Assembly (NCBI GenBank): GCA_910588595.1
Contig: CAJUQU010000223.1
Span: forward strand, 1 to 6,824
Source of the DNA: an uncultured Lachnospiraceae bacterium
Lineage (GTDB): Bacteria; Bacillota_A; Clostridia; Lachnospirales; Lachnospiraceae
DNA: 6,824 bases
Direction of reading: 5' to 3'
Shown here: in pieces, positions 1-6,062 of the stretch
How positions within the stretch are numbered: the first letter of the stretch is position 1
Layout: every line of letters begins with the position of its first letter
The notes under the pieces: generated by a model
The model's input: the letters and a program-made list of their open reading frames with translations, nothing else
What the model was told of the DNA's origin: nothing
The model's database searches: none
Made by a program: the position numbers and the translations under genes

Positions 1-48
1 CGACCACCGAGATCTACACTCTTTCCCTACACGACGCTCTTCCGATCT
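1..48 (+). other. Residual Illumina P5/TruSeq universal adapter (sequencing artefact)
   Basis: The first 48 bases match, base for base, the known Illumina universal adapter beginning ten bases into it (from CGACCACCGAGATC) and ending in its usual GCTCTTCCGATCT. Genomic sequence starts at about base 49. The adapter marks a contig end, so everything downstream of the NRPS gene on the minus strand is missing. It also creates a false stop codon (TAG on the minus strand, at 27-29) and a false C-terminal tail for the NRPS ORF, ending in DRKSVV. The match is from memory of the adapter sequence, which is distinctive enough to leave little doubt. Confidence 0.98.
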
Positions 49-2108
49 TGGCGCAGGATCGCAGACGCCAGCTCCCCGGCATCAACCATCGTTTTCTCGC
101 TGCCTAGCTCGACAAACAGCCCGTTCATCAGCGGGACAAAGATCTCAAAGAGCGAAATATCAAAACAGATCGACCCGATCGCCACGATCCCGCGGCAGTT
201 CTGTGTGATGTCCCGGTTAAACGGGTTATTGTCCGGGTGGACGATGTTGGCAATCCCCCTGTGCGAGAGCATCACGCCCTTTGGCCTGCCCGTCGTCCCC
301 GATGTGTAGATCATATATGCGGGCTGCTCCTGCCGGATCGCTGGCAGCAAATCACATGCCGCCTCCTGGCGCATCAGCTGATCGATGTCCACATAATCAT
401 AATTTCCTGCCATCGCGATCTCCGGTGACGAGATCAGACAGGAAGCACAGCTGTTTTCCATGATGTACGCAATCCGCTCTGTCGGATATGCCGGGTCGAT
501 CGGGATAAAAGCCGCTCCCGACTTGGATATGCCAAGGATCGTCGGGATCAGCCGGATGTCACGCGTTAGCATGAATGCAACATAGTCTCCCGACTTCACA
601 CCCCTGCGGACGAGCGCGCAGGCGATCCTGTCGCTGAGCATGTCAAGCTGCGCAAAAGTGAGCACGTTGTCCCCCGCATACACCGCCGGTCTTGCCCTGT
701 AGCAATCCGCAGCCAGGCGAAACAGCGATGGTATCGTCAGATCGTTCCTGATATCGATCTGTTTTCCCACAACCGAAGTAACCTTTCGAAATTCCGCTTC
801 CCCGACCGACCGGGACAGCACATTATCCCGCACGCCATCACACAGGATCGCACAGAGGGCATCCGCAAGATACGATGCCCGCTCTTTTGTATAATACTGA
901 CTATTGTAGTCAAACTGCATGTTCAGCCCGCCATCCCTGTCGTAAAACAGACTGAACGTCATATGATTGCTCATATCGCCCGCGACGCTGAACCGGACGC
1001 GGTAATCCAGCGCTGTCTGATACTGAAATCGGTAAAAATTGAACACATACTCGGCAAGTGCCTCCGATATCGTATTGTCCTCCCGCAGGACAGAGAGGAT
1101 CCTGTCAAACCCCATATGCTTGTGCGCCGAAGCCTCCCGCGCGGCACGCGCTGCTGCCCGGCACAGCGCTGCAAAAGAACCCGCGCCTTCGCCCGCACAC
1201 TCTGTCCTGACACGAACAGGGACGAGCAGCGTAAAGCAGCCAAGCGTATCCATCTGTTCCGGCGTGCGCCCCAGACGCGGCATCAGAAATACGGCATCCG
1301 GCTTTCCGGTCGCCTGTGCGAGATAGTACGCATATGCCGCTGCCACGACATACGGCACAGTGACCTGTTCCCGCCTGCCAAACTCCTCGATCCCGCGCAT
1401 GAGCGCATCCGGTATGCGCCGCGTGATACTGTCAAAGCCGGTTGTCTTCTCTGAACGTGCCTGCGGCGTCTCGTGCGCGCCCGTCTCTGTCCCGGTCTTC
1501 ATTTCCGCGAAAATGGCAGGCTCGAAATCCGCATCTCTGAAATACTCCCGCCAAAATCCGTCATCATCACTGTTCTGCGGCACCTCTGCTGCGTCCGACG
1601 CGGCATAAACGAATTCTGCAGCCGCCTTTCCGCCGAGCACATCCAGCACCCGCTGCACAAAGAGACTCATGCCGTAGCCGTCAATGATGACATGGTGAAA
1701 GCGCACATACAAATAGACGCCGCCTCCTGAGAGCGGCATCACAACTGCATGGTACAACTGCTTCTCCATATCCATAGGGATCCTGTCCAGCGCTGCCATC
1801 TGATTTTCAACCTGTTCCGCGGTGTATGCTTCCCACACACTGCACGCGTACAGCTTTTCCTCCCCGTATACCATCTGCCACGCACGTCCGCCCTGCGGTA
1901 AAGCGTCATGGCGCAACGAAGCGGCAAAGATATCAGCGCTGTCAAGCACCTGATCCGCCGCCTCCTTCACCGCCTGCGGTTCGCAGTCGGGCAGATATAA
2001 TTTCAGTGAGATCGTATTCTGGGCGCTCTGGGGACGAACCTGCTGTGCCATCGCGATCTCCCTCTGCGAGAGACTCAGCGCCCTGATTTTCTGTCCATCT
2101 GCCATCAT
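49..2108 (-). CDS. Non-ribosomal peptide synthetase, condensation plus partial adenylation domain (3' end missing)
   Basis: About 687 genuine residues of an NRPS that continued beyond the contig end. Domain order is C then A. A condensation domain (residues about 9-440) forms peptide bonds between carrier-bound substrates; its active-site HHxxxDG is HHVIIDG at 138-144, with His139 the expected catalytic residue. The adenylation domain begins near 455 and shows the A2 region (GAAFIPIDPAYP, 531-542), the A3 phosphate-binding loop (YTSGTTGRPKG, 601-611) and A4 (FDIS, 649-652). Asp650 aligns with the GrsA residue (Asp235) that binds the substrate alpha-amino group, so an alpha-amino acid is likely. 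The other selectivity residues mostly lie in the missing part, so the amino acid cannot be named. Carrier and later domains are not seen. The ATG at 2108 lies two bases after the stop of the STAS gene, and its ribosome binding site (GGTGG) is inside that gene's last codons, implying translational coupling. Residues 688-693 of the raw ORF come from adapter and should be removed. A second ATG follows directly at 2105. Confidence 0.95.
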
Positions 2109-2110
2109 TT

Positions 2111-2407
2111 CTATACCACCGTCAAAATATCCACAAAGCCTGTCACTTCAAAGATCTCCATGATCGTGTCATTTACATTTGTCACTTTCATGCTGCCCTG
2201 CTTGTTCATCGTCTTCTGCGCGCCCAGCAGAATGCGCAGTCCCGCAGACGACAGGTAGTCGAGCGCCGCCATGTCGATCGTCAGTTCCGTGATCCCGTCG
2301 AGAGAATTTTTGAGTACATTCTCAAGCTCCGGTGCCGTGTTTGTATCAAGCCGTCCCTCCAGTGCCACTGTAAGATTATTTCCATTTTGTGATTTTGTGA
2401 TCTTCAT
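2111..2407 (-). CDS. STAS-domain anti-anti-sigma factor (SpoIIAA/RsbV-like)
   Basis: A 98-residue single-domain STAS protein, the normal size of SpoIIAA/RsbV. In that family an unphosphorylated antagonist binds a serine-kinase anti-sigma factor and frees its partner; phosphorylation on a conserved Ser switches it off. The family signature is visible: GRLDTNTAPELE (18-29), the beta strand ELTIDMAALDYL (41-52), then SSAGLRIL (53-60). By alignment with the DSSGLG motif of SpoIIAA, Ser54 is the predicted phosphorylation site; the usual Asp before it is Ser53 here. The start at 2407 is chosen over an upstream in-frame ATG (2458) because GGAGGG lies ten bases upstream and the extra 17 residues do not look like STAS sequence. 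The gene sits directly before the NRPS gene (two-base gap). The likely cognate kinase is the HATPase domain fused to the MATE exporter in the same operon. That pairing is inference; no sigma factor or PP2C phosphatase is seen here. Confidence 0.93.
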   Translation of the reverse strand: MKITKSQNGNNLTVALEGRLDTNTAPELENVLKNSLDGITELTIDMAALDYLSSAGLRILLGAQKTMNKQGSMKVTNVNDTIMEIFEVTGFVDILTVV

Positions 2408-2423
2408 ATATCCTTTCCCTCCG

Positions 2424-2591
2424 TCAAAAATTACTTCCGTTCCAGCCCCACTTGTCAACCTCCTCGTACTTGACGTAGACGTGATACAAATGCAGAGGGC
2501 TGTGTCTGCTCGCCCTGCCGAGCTTCCCCTTCACGGACGAACGCTGTGATGCTGTCATCACAGTGCTCACTCTCGAGCTAATAAATGGCAT
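2424..2591 (-). CDS. Possible small ORF of 55 residues, unrecognised
   Basis: An ATG-initiated frame of 55 residues fills most of the 207-base gap between the VOC and STAS genes. It is preceded by a purine-rich GAGGGGGG seven bases before the ATG and ends 16 bases before the STAS start, spacing typical of an operon member. The N-terminal half is Ser/Arg/Lys-rich and the C-terminus is aromatic (for example YVKYEEVDKWGWNGSNF). I recognise no family, signal peptide or membrane segment. It could be a small accessory protein, a remnant of a decayed gene, or chance in a GC-rich spacer. An 8-bp inverted repeat and a weak promoter-like pair fall inside the same stretch, which favours a regulatory reading. 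MbtH, a common small NRPS partner, was considered and does not fit. Confidence 0.35.
   Translation of the reverse strand: MPFISSRVSTVMTASQRSSVKGKLGRASRHSPLHLYHVYVKYEEVDKWGWNGSNF
2430..2458 (-). promoter_or_regulatory. Weak candidate promoter before the STAS gene
   Basis: On the minus strand a perfect TTGACA (2458-2453) is followed after 17 bases by AGTAAT (2435-2430), which matches only four of six -10 positions and misses the important second A. Transcription would begin near 2424, leaving a very short leader that still contains the STAS ribosome binding site. This could be chance. If real, it would let the STAS-NRPS pair be expressed separately from the upstream genes. Confidence 0.2.
2544..2563. 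repeat. Perfect 8-bp inverted repeat with 4-base loop
   Basis: CTGTGATG (2544-2551) and CATCACAG (2556-2563) are exact reverse complements separated by four bases. No T-tract follows on either strand, so it is not a classical intrinsic terminator. It lies between the VOC and STAS genes, inside the possible small ORF. It could be an operator-like protein site or an RNA hairpin affecting expression of the genes downstream. Function is unknown. Confidence 0.5.
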
Positions 2592-2614
2592 ATCCGTTCC
2601 CCCCTCGCTCAGGA

Positions 2615-3196
2615 TCAGTCCCCGATATCCGTGTGTCCCTGCTCAAACTCCCACTGCAGACCATACTTGTCGATGAAATAAAAATATTTGGTGTTTCCAA
2701 GAATGTCAGCCGCCGCCTGCTTCGCCTGCGCATCGTTTTCCTTCGCCTCGTCAAAATAATAAAAATCCGAAGGTTCTGTCTTGCTGATCTGGTATACCCT
2801 GTAATCGTCCGTCGTGTTGATGAGTGTGACATCCGGCTGTGCCTTGATGTACGCAAACGCCTCCTCAATGTTCGTCACCTTCAGCGCGACATGGCGCGCG
2901 CCGCTGATATCGTTTGCCTTGAAAATGATCGGCTCTTTGCGCCCCTCAGGCTTGTGATAGCACATCAGTTCGATCGTGAACTTTGTGCCCGGCACATCCA
3001 TAAATCCAATGGAGACCTCCGCCTCCTTCGCCTCCTCAATAAAACCGCCCGCCTGGAAAAATACCACGTTTTTCCAATGCGGAATATGCTGGTTGGGCAC
3101 TGCCCCCAGAATCCGTTCATAGTACGCAAACGCGTCCTTGACATCGTCCACAAAAATACATACGTGTGATAATCCTGTAAAATTTGGCTTCTCCAT
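2615..3196 (-). CDS. VOC-superfamily (glyoxalase/dioxygenase fold) metalloprotein
   Basis: A 193-residue VOC protein, soluble and cytoplasmic. The two halves each carry the beta-alpha-beta-beta-beta pattern: residues about 8-80 (GLSHVCIFVDDVKDAFAYY onward) and 99-187 (GARHVALKVTNIEEAFAYI onward). Four residues fit the H-E-H-E metal site of the family: His11, Glu76, His102 and Glu183. A single VOC domain is usually 120-140 residues; the extra length lies mainly in residues about 128-168, an acidic, Ala/Lys-rich stretch. The family includes glyoxalase I, methylmalonyl-CoA epimerase, extradiol dioxygenases and drug-binding resistance proteins, and the sequence does not say which. In an NRPS operon it could tailor the product or protect the host. 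The ATG at 3196 has a strong AGGAGG eight bases upstream, which overlaps the stop codon of the preceding gene (TAGGAGG), so the two are probably translationally coupled. Confidence 0.9.
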   Translation of the reverse strand: MEKPNFTGLSHVCIFVDDVKDAFAYYERILGAVPNQHIPHWKNVVFFQAGGFIEEAKEAEVSIGFMDVPGTKFTIELMCYHKPEGRKEPIIFKANDISGARHVALKVTNIEEAFAYIKAQPDVTLINTTDDYRVYQISKTEPSDFYYFDEAKENDAQAKQAAADILGNTKYFYFIDKYGLQWEFEQGHTDIGD

Positions 3197-3203
3197 CTCT
3201 CAG

Positions 3204-3211
3204 TCCTCCTA
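3204..3211 (-). promoter_or_regulatory. VOC ribosome binding site overlapping the stop of the upstream gene
   Basis: On the minus strand the TAG stop codon of the PPTase/DUF6485-like frame is the start of TAGGAGGAC. AGGAGG is a near-perfect Shine-Dalgarno sequence eight bases before the VOC ATG. The 12-base gap between stop and start, with the ribosome site sharing the stop codon, points to tight co-translation. Confidence 0.8.
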
Positions 3212-3400
3212 TAAGATTCCTCTGTCGCGACACAATGCCTCTATGCTCCTGTCGTAGGTTGCCTCCGCCTCCGCAGAGAAAAAGCACCCTGGAACGCCCT
3301 CGTTGTTGTCTCTGTGATGCGCCACACATTCACAGCACCTGCCATGCCTCGGGCAGTCAAATGTACAGGGACATGGTCTGTTGTTACTGCAAGCTGCCAT
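3209..3400 (-). CDS. Small Cys-rich DUF6485-like protein (own start within the PPTase reading frame)
   Basis: 63 residues beginning at an ATG with AAGGAG nine bases upstream, so it can be translated on its own although it is also in frame with the PPTase ahead of it. The pattern CPCTFDCPRHGRCCEC (10-25), a later CFF (39-41), and TYDRSIEAL (48-56) resembles small clostridial proteins grouped as DUF6485, as I recall that family. These are usually stand-alone proteins of about 60-70 residues with no known function. The eight cysteines (4, 10, 12, 16, 22, 23, 25, 39) could bind a metal or an Fe-S cluster, but that is inference. No signal peptide or membrane segment is seen. Its place between a PPTase and a VOC enzyme gives no clear role. 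The family name is from memory and should be confirmed. Confidence 0.75.
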   Translation of the reverse strand: MAACSNNRPCPCTFDCPRHGRCCECVAHHRDNNEGVPGCFFSAEAEATYDRSIEALCRDRGIL

Positions 3401-4204
3401 AAGAATGAGCTCCTTTTCTGTTGTAATACATGTTCTTGTCACTCTTTCATGATAACACACCTTCTGATCCATTTGTTCATTCAGGCACCATTCGCACTTT
3501 TTTTGGTATCGATTGCAGTACAGGCACACTGACACACTATATCCCCCAAAACAGTATTCCCCAAACAGATAACGCGCCGCAGGATCCACGTTCTGGCGGA
3601 CTTCGATCTGCTCATGTTTTCCGCCGCTCTCACCTGCCATGATCACGATCTCAAATGCGTCCAGCGGCAGTGCAAGCCCTGCCCCGATCGTCTTCACAAA
3701 GCTCTCCTTCAAGGTCCACAGCCGGTAAAATGCTGCGTCCCGCTGCTGTCCTGCCGGAAATCCGGCGAGATATCGATACTCTCCCTCCGAGAAAAACTGC
3801 CTGGCAAGCGGCAGATCGGCAGCCTCGATCCGTTCGACATCACATCCGACCGCAGTGTCCGCAAACACGGCGACTGCCATCCCGCCGGAATGGGACAGAT
3901 TAAAATGGATATCCGGATAATACGGCAGATACGGCTTGCCGTTCTCCCCGTACGCGATCACGGCTTCCTGCTCGTCGATCCCATGTGCCGCCAGCCCCTG
4001 GCGCAGCAGCAATCCCGCCCCCAGCGAGAGCTTTTTATCCTTCATAAACAGAAAGGCGTCGACCTTTCTCTGCCGCCCGCGCGACAAGGACCGGTACGCA
4101 CATGCAAAATGCGCTGCATCCTCCAGCACGCCCGTGTCCATCCAGTACAGTTCCACCGTACTGCCGCCAACCGCAAGCAAAGCCCTCTCTCCTGCTAATT
4201 CCAT
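3209..4204 (-). CDS. Sfp-type 4'-phosphopantetheinyl transferase, in-frame fusion to DUF6485-like tail
   Basis: Transfers phosphopantetheine from CoA to the carrier domains of the NRPSs, converting them to active form in the cytoplasm. The raw frame is 331 residues; the PPTase domain is about 17-227, normal for the Sfp/Gsp group. Visible motifs are GENGKPYLP (86-94), HFNLSHSGG (100-108), VGCDVERI (119-126) with Mg-binding Asp122 and Glu124, and RLWTLKESFVK (161-171) with Glu167 and Lys171. Residues 228-268 form an AT-rich, Cys/Lys-rich linker that looks like translated spacer, followed by the DUF6485-like part from Met269. At codons 234-236 the message reads CAA AAA AAG, containing an A-AAA-AAG slippery heptamer; a -1 shift would end the protein at 242 residues. 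The ATG at 4204 is the first possible start, because an in-frame TAA lies just upstream, but its ribosome site is weak; TTG at codon 9 after GGAGAGAGG is an alternative. The gene follows the MATE gene by 50 bases with no terminator. Confidence 0.92.
   Translation of the reverse strand: MELAGERALLAVGGSTVELYWMDTGVLEDAAHFACAYRSLSRGRQRKVDAFLFMKDKKLSLGAGLLLRQGLAAHGIDEQEAVIAYGENGKPYLPYYPDIHFNLSHSGGMAVAVFADTAVGCDVERIEAADLPLARQFFSEGEYRYLAGFPAGQQRDAAFYRLWTLKESFVKTIGAGLALPLDAFEIVIMAGESGGKHEQIEVRQNVDPAARYLFGEYCFGGYSVSVCLYCNRYQKKCEWCLNEQMDQKVCYHERVTRTCITTEKELILMAACSNNRPCPCTFDCPRHGRCCECVAHHRDNNEGVPGCFFSAEAEATYDRSIEALCRDRGIL
3410..3415 (-). promoter_or_regulatory. Ribosome binding site for the DUF6485-like protein, inside the longer frame
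   Basis: AAGGAG on the minus strand lies nine bases before the ATG at 3400. Its good match and spacing are the main reason to believe the DUF6485-like protein is translated independently of the PPTase, even though no stop codon separates them in the sequence as given. Confidence 0.7.
3497..3503 (-). other. A-AAA-AAG slippery heptamer at the end of the PPTase domain
   Basis: On the minus strand seven consecutive A residues followed by G fall in the exact phase A-AAA-AAG, the heptamer used for -1 frameshifting in E. coli dnaX and several insertion sequences. Shifting here reads six more codons (VRMVPE) and stops at TGA (3479-3477). No upstream Shine-Dalgarno-like stimulator and no clear downstream hairpin were seen. 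A plain homopolymer sequencing error or a natural indel would look similar: one extra A gives the same early stop, and one fewer A gives a stop (TGA) even sooner. Confidence 0.5.
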
Positions 4205-4254
4205 ACGCCATTACTTTCCCATTGTATTCATCCTTTTCATCCTCTGTGATCTCG

Positions 4255-6027
4255 TCATCCCTGCTGCTTCCCGTCATCGATCGCCAGCGTGATGACCGTA
4301 TTGTTCATATTCAGCACCCGCGTGTACTGGAAATCCGACATGATCCTGCGGATCAGCGCGATACCGCCGACCACAGGCCCCTCCCTGGACACCTTCTGTT
4401 CCAGCGGGTTAAACGGCACGCCATCGTCGCGGATCCGCAGGATATAGCTGCCATCCTGGATCGTAAAGCTGATGTCGATATAGTTCTTCCGCCCGCTCTG
4501 ATAGCCGTACTGAACAATGTTGGCAGTCATCTCCTCCAGCGCGAGCGCCAGATGATTCGCATCCTTCGCTCCGATACCGTTATGCGCACAGAAGTCCAGC
4601 AGCTGATCCCGCAGCGTCACCACATCCTCAAGCTGGTTTTTCACGGAAAAATCCAGACTGACCTCGTTTGTGATCTGCGGGAGCATATACCGCCCGCCCG
4701 ACGGAAAACGCCCTGTCCGCTGCCCGCGCATGCGGTACAATACACTGCATACAATGGTCAGGATCTCCCCTGCCAACGCAGCCAGGCAGACACCGTAGAA
4801 CCCGGACCAGAACATTCCCGCCAGCGTGAGCGGCACGATCACTGCAAATCCCTGCAGGACCGTGATGACCGTGGAAAGTTTCGGTTGTAATATCGTCTGA
4901 TAATACGACATCAAAAATTTGTTATACACATAAAATGGAAACGAGCACGCGAAGATGCGCAGCGCCGTCTTGCACAGCGCGAGCATCTCCCCGTCCGCGA
5001 TGCCAAACAATCCCGCGATCGCCTGCGGAAACACAAGAAAGACGACCAGCAGCGCCGCGATCGCCAGATAGCTGTAGGCGAGCACCCGCTTAGAGAGCGC
5101 CCGGATCCCGTAATAATCCCGCTCCCCATAGAGAATCCCCGCGATGCTGGGAACAAGCCCGATGACGCCGCCCACGCACAGCTCCGCGATCAGTACCGCG
5201 TTGGCACAGACAGAGTACACCGCCATCGGATCGTTACCCAGGAAACGTACGATCGCCGAGTTGATGATGACGGATCTGAGCGCCGACATCAGCGTGAAGG
5301 CAGCGCTCGGAATCCCTGCCGCCGCCGACATCCGGACATATGCTGCCAGCCTGCCCCCGGGCTTCGTGAGCCGGAGCATTCTGTGCTCTGAGCGCATATA
5401 AAACAGCACCGTCACCATGCCGGTCAGATAACCGATCACCGTCGAGAGCGCACTCCCCGCCATTCCCAGACCAAATACCTTCAAAAACACGAAATCCAAC
5501 ACCAGATTGACCACATTGGCGATGATGAACAGCGCGCTTCCCAGCTGTGGGTGATTGTCGGTATTCATAAAATAGCAGCAGATGATCGCCGCTGTCAGAA
5601 TCGGTATTCCGCCGAAGTTCACTGCGATGTAAGGTCTCACCAGCGCCGCCATCCGCTCATTGCCGGCGAGCGCCCTCGCCAGGACACCCAGCAGAATTGG
5701 CGTCATCAACGCAAAGACAAGCGCCAGACCGACGCCGGCAAGGAGAGAGGCGGTGAAAATACCGCCCGCCTTCTCTGTCTCCCGCCTGCCGAGCAGCACT
5801 GCTGCCTCAGCAGCGCCGCCCATCGCGAGCATCATCGCCGGCATCTGCAAGAGCAGCAGGACCGGCATAGACAGCTCGATCGCCGCCATCGCCTCCGGTC
5901 CCAGCAGGTTGCCCACGATCATGCCGTCAACCACATTTCCCAGCTGCATCGCAACCGTCATCAGCACCCCCGGCAGGATATACTGATGTATCTTTTTATT
6001 GATCAAAAATGCATTTCTCTCCATCAT
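4255..6027 (-). CDS. MATE-family exporter fused to RsbW/SpoIIAB-like serine-kinase (HATPase) domain
   Basis: A 590-residue membrane protein. Residues about 10-430 are a MATE exporter with roughly twelve hydrophobic segments and typical family pieces such as QLGNVVDGMIVGNLLG near the start and a repeat-like second half. MATE proteins export drugs or metabolites using Na+ or H+ gradients. After a basic linker (about 432-455), residues about 455-585 are a GHKL ATPase of the RsbW/SpoIIAB type: N box LALEEMTANIVQYGY (Glu499, Asn503), G1 box RDDGVPFNP (Asp534, Asp535, Gly536), and a shortened G2 region GGIALI (554-559). Such kinases phosphorylate STAS antagonists, and a STAS gene lies in the same operon. 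The start at 6027 is preferred because GGAG lies nine bases upstream; a GTG at 6066 overlapping the previous stop (GTGA) would add 13 residues. Its place in an NRPS operon suggests product export or self-protection. The fused arrangement is uncommon and its function is not known to me. Confidence 0.92.
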   Translation of the reverse strand: MMERNAFLINKKIHQYILPGVLMTVAMQLGNVVDGMIVGNLLGPEAMAAIELSMPVLLLLQMPAMMLAMGGAAEAAVLLGRRETEKAGGIFTASLLAGVGLALVFALMTPILLGVLARALAGNERMAALVRPYIAVNFGGIPILTAAIICCYFMNTDNHPQLGSALFIIANVVNLVLDFVFLKVFGLGMAGSALSTVIGYLTGMVTVLFYMRSEHRMLRLTKPGGRLAAYVRMSAAAGIPSAAFTLMSALRSVIINSAIVRFLGNDPMAVYSVCANAVLIAELCVGGVIGLVPSIAGILYGERDYYGIRALSKRVLAYSYLAIAALLVVFLVFPQAIAGLFGIADGEMLALCKTALRIFACSFPFYVYNKFLMSYYQTILQPKLSTVITVLQGFAVIVPLTLAGMFWSGFYGVCLAALAGEILTIVCSVLYRMRGQRTGRFPSGGRYMLPQITNEVSLDFSVKNQLEDVVTLRDQLLDFCAHNGIGAKDANHLALALEEMTANIVQYGYQSGRKNYIDISFTIQDGSYILRIRDDGVPFNPLEQKVSREGPVVGGIALIRRIMSDFQYTRVLNMNNTVITLAIDDGKQQG

Positions 6028-6062
6028 TTCAACACTCTCCATAACCTGACGGGAAGTTCTTC

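Noticed and set aside
27..48. Accepting the NRPS stop codon at 27-29 as a natural end
   Set aside because: The stop and last six residues are encoded by adapter; the adenylation domain is cut just after its A4 motif.
2111..2458. Longer STAS start at 2458 giving 115 residues
   Set aside because: The extra 17 residues are not STAS-like and the internal ATG at 2407 has a well-spaced GGAGGG.
2544..2563. Calling the inverted repeat an intrinsic terminator
   Set aside because: No run of T follows the stem on either strand, and the operon appears to continue into the STAS and NRPS genes.
2424..2591. Calling the small ORF an MbtH-like NRPS partner
   Set aside because: MbtH proteins share a conserved Trp-centred pattern over about 60-70 residues that is not present here.
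2585..3169. Plus-strand open frame of 194 residues opposite the VOC gene
   Set aside because: It mirrors the VOC frame, has no ribosome site that I can see and no family resemblance.
4102..4890. Long plus-strand open frame (262 residues) across the MATE/PPTase boundary
   Set aside because: It lies opposite well-recognised kinase and MATE coding sequence, is rich in His, Arg, Gln and Pro, and shows no domain. It is an antisense shadow of GC-rich codons.
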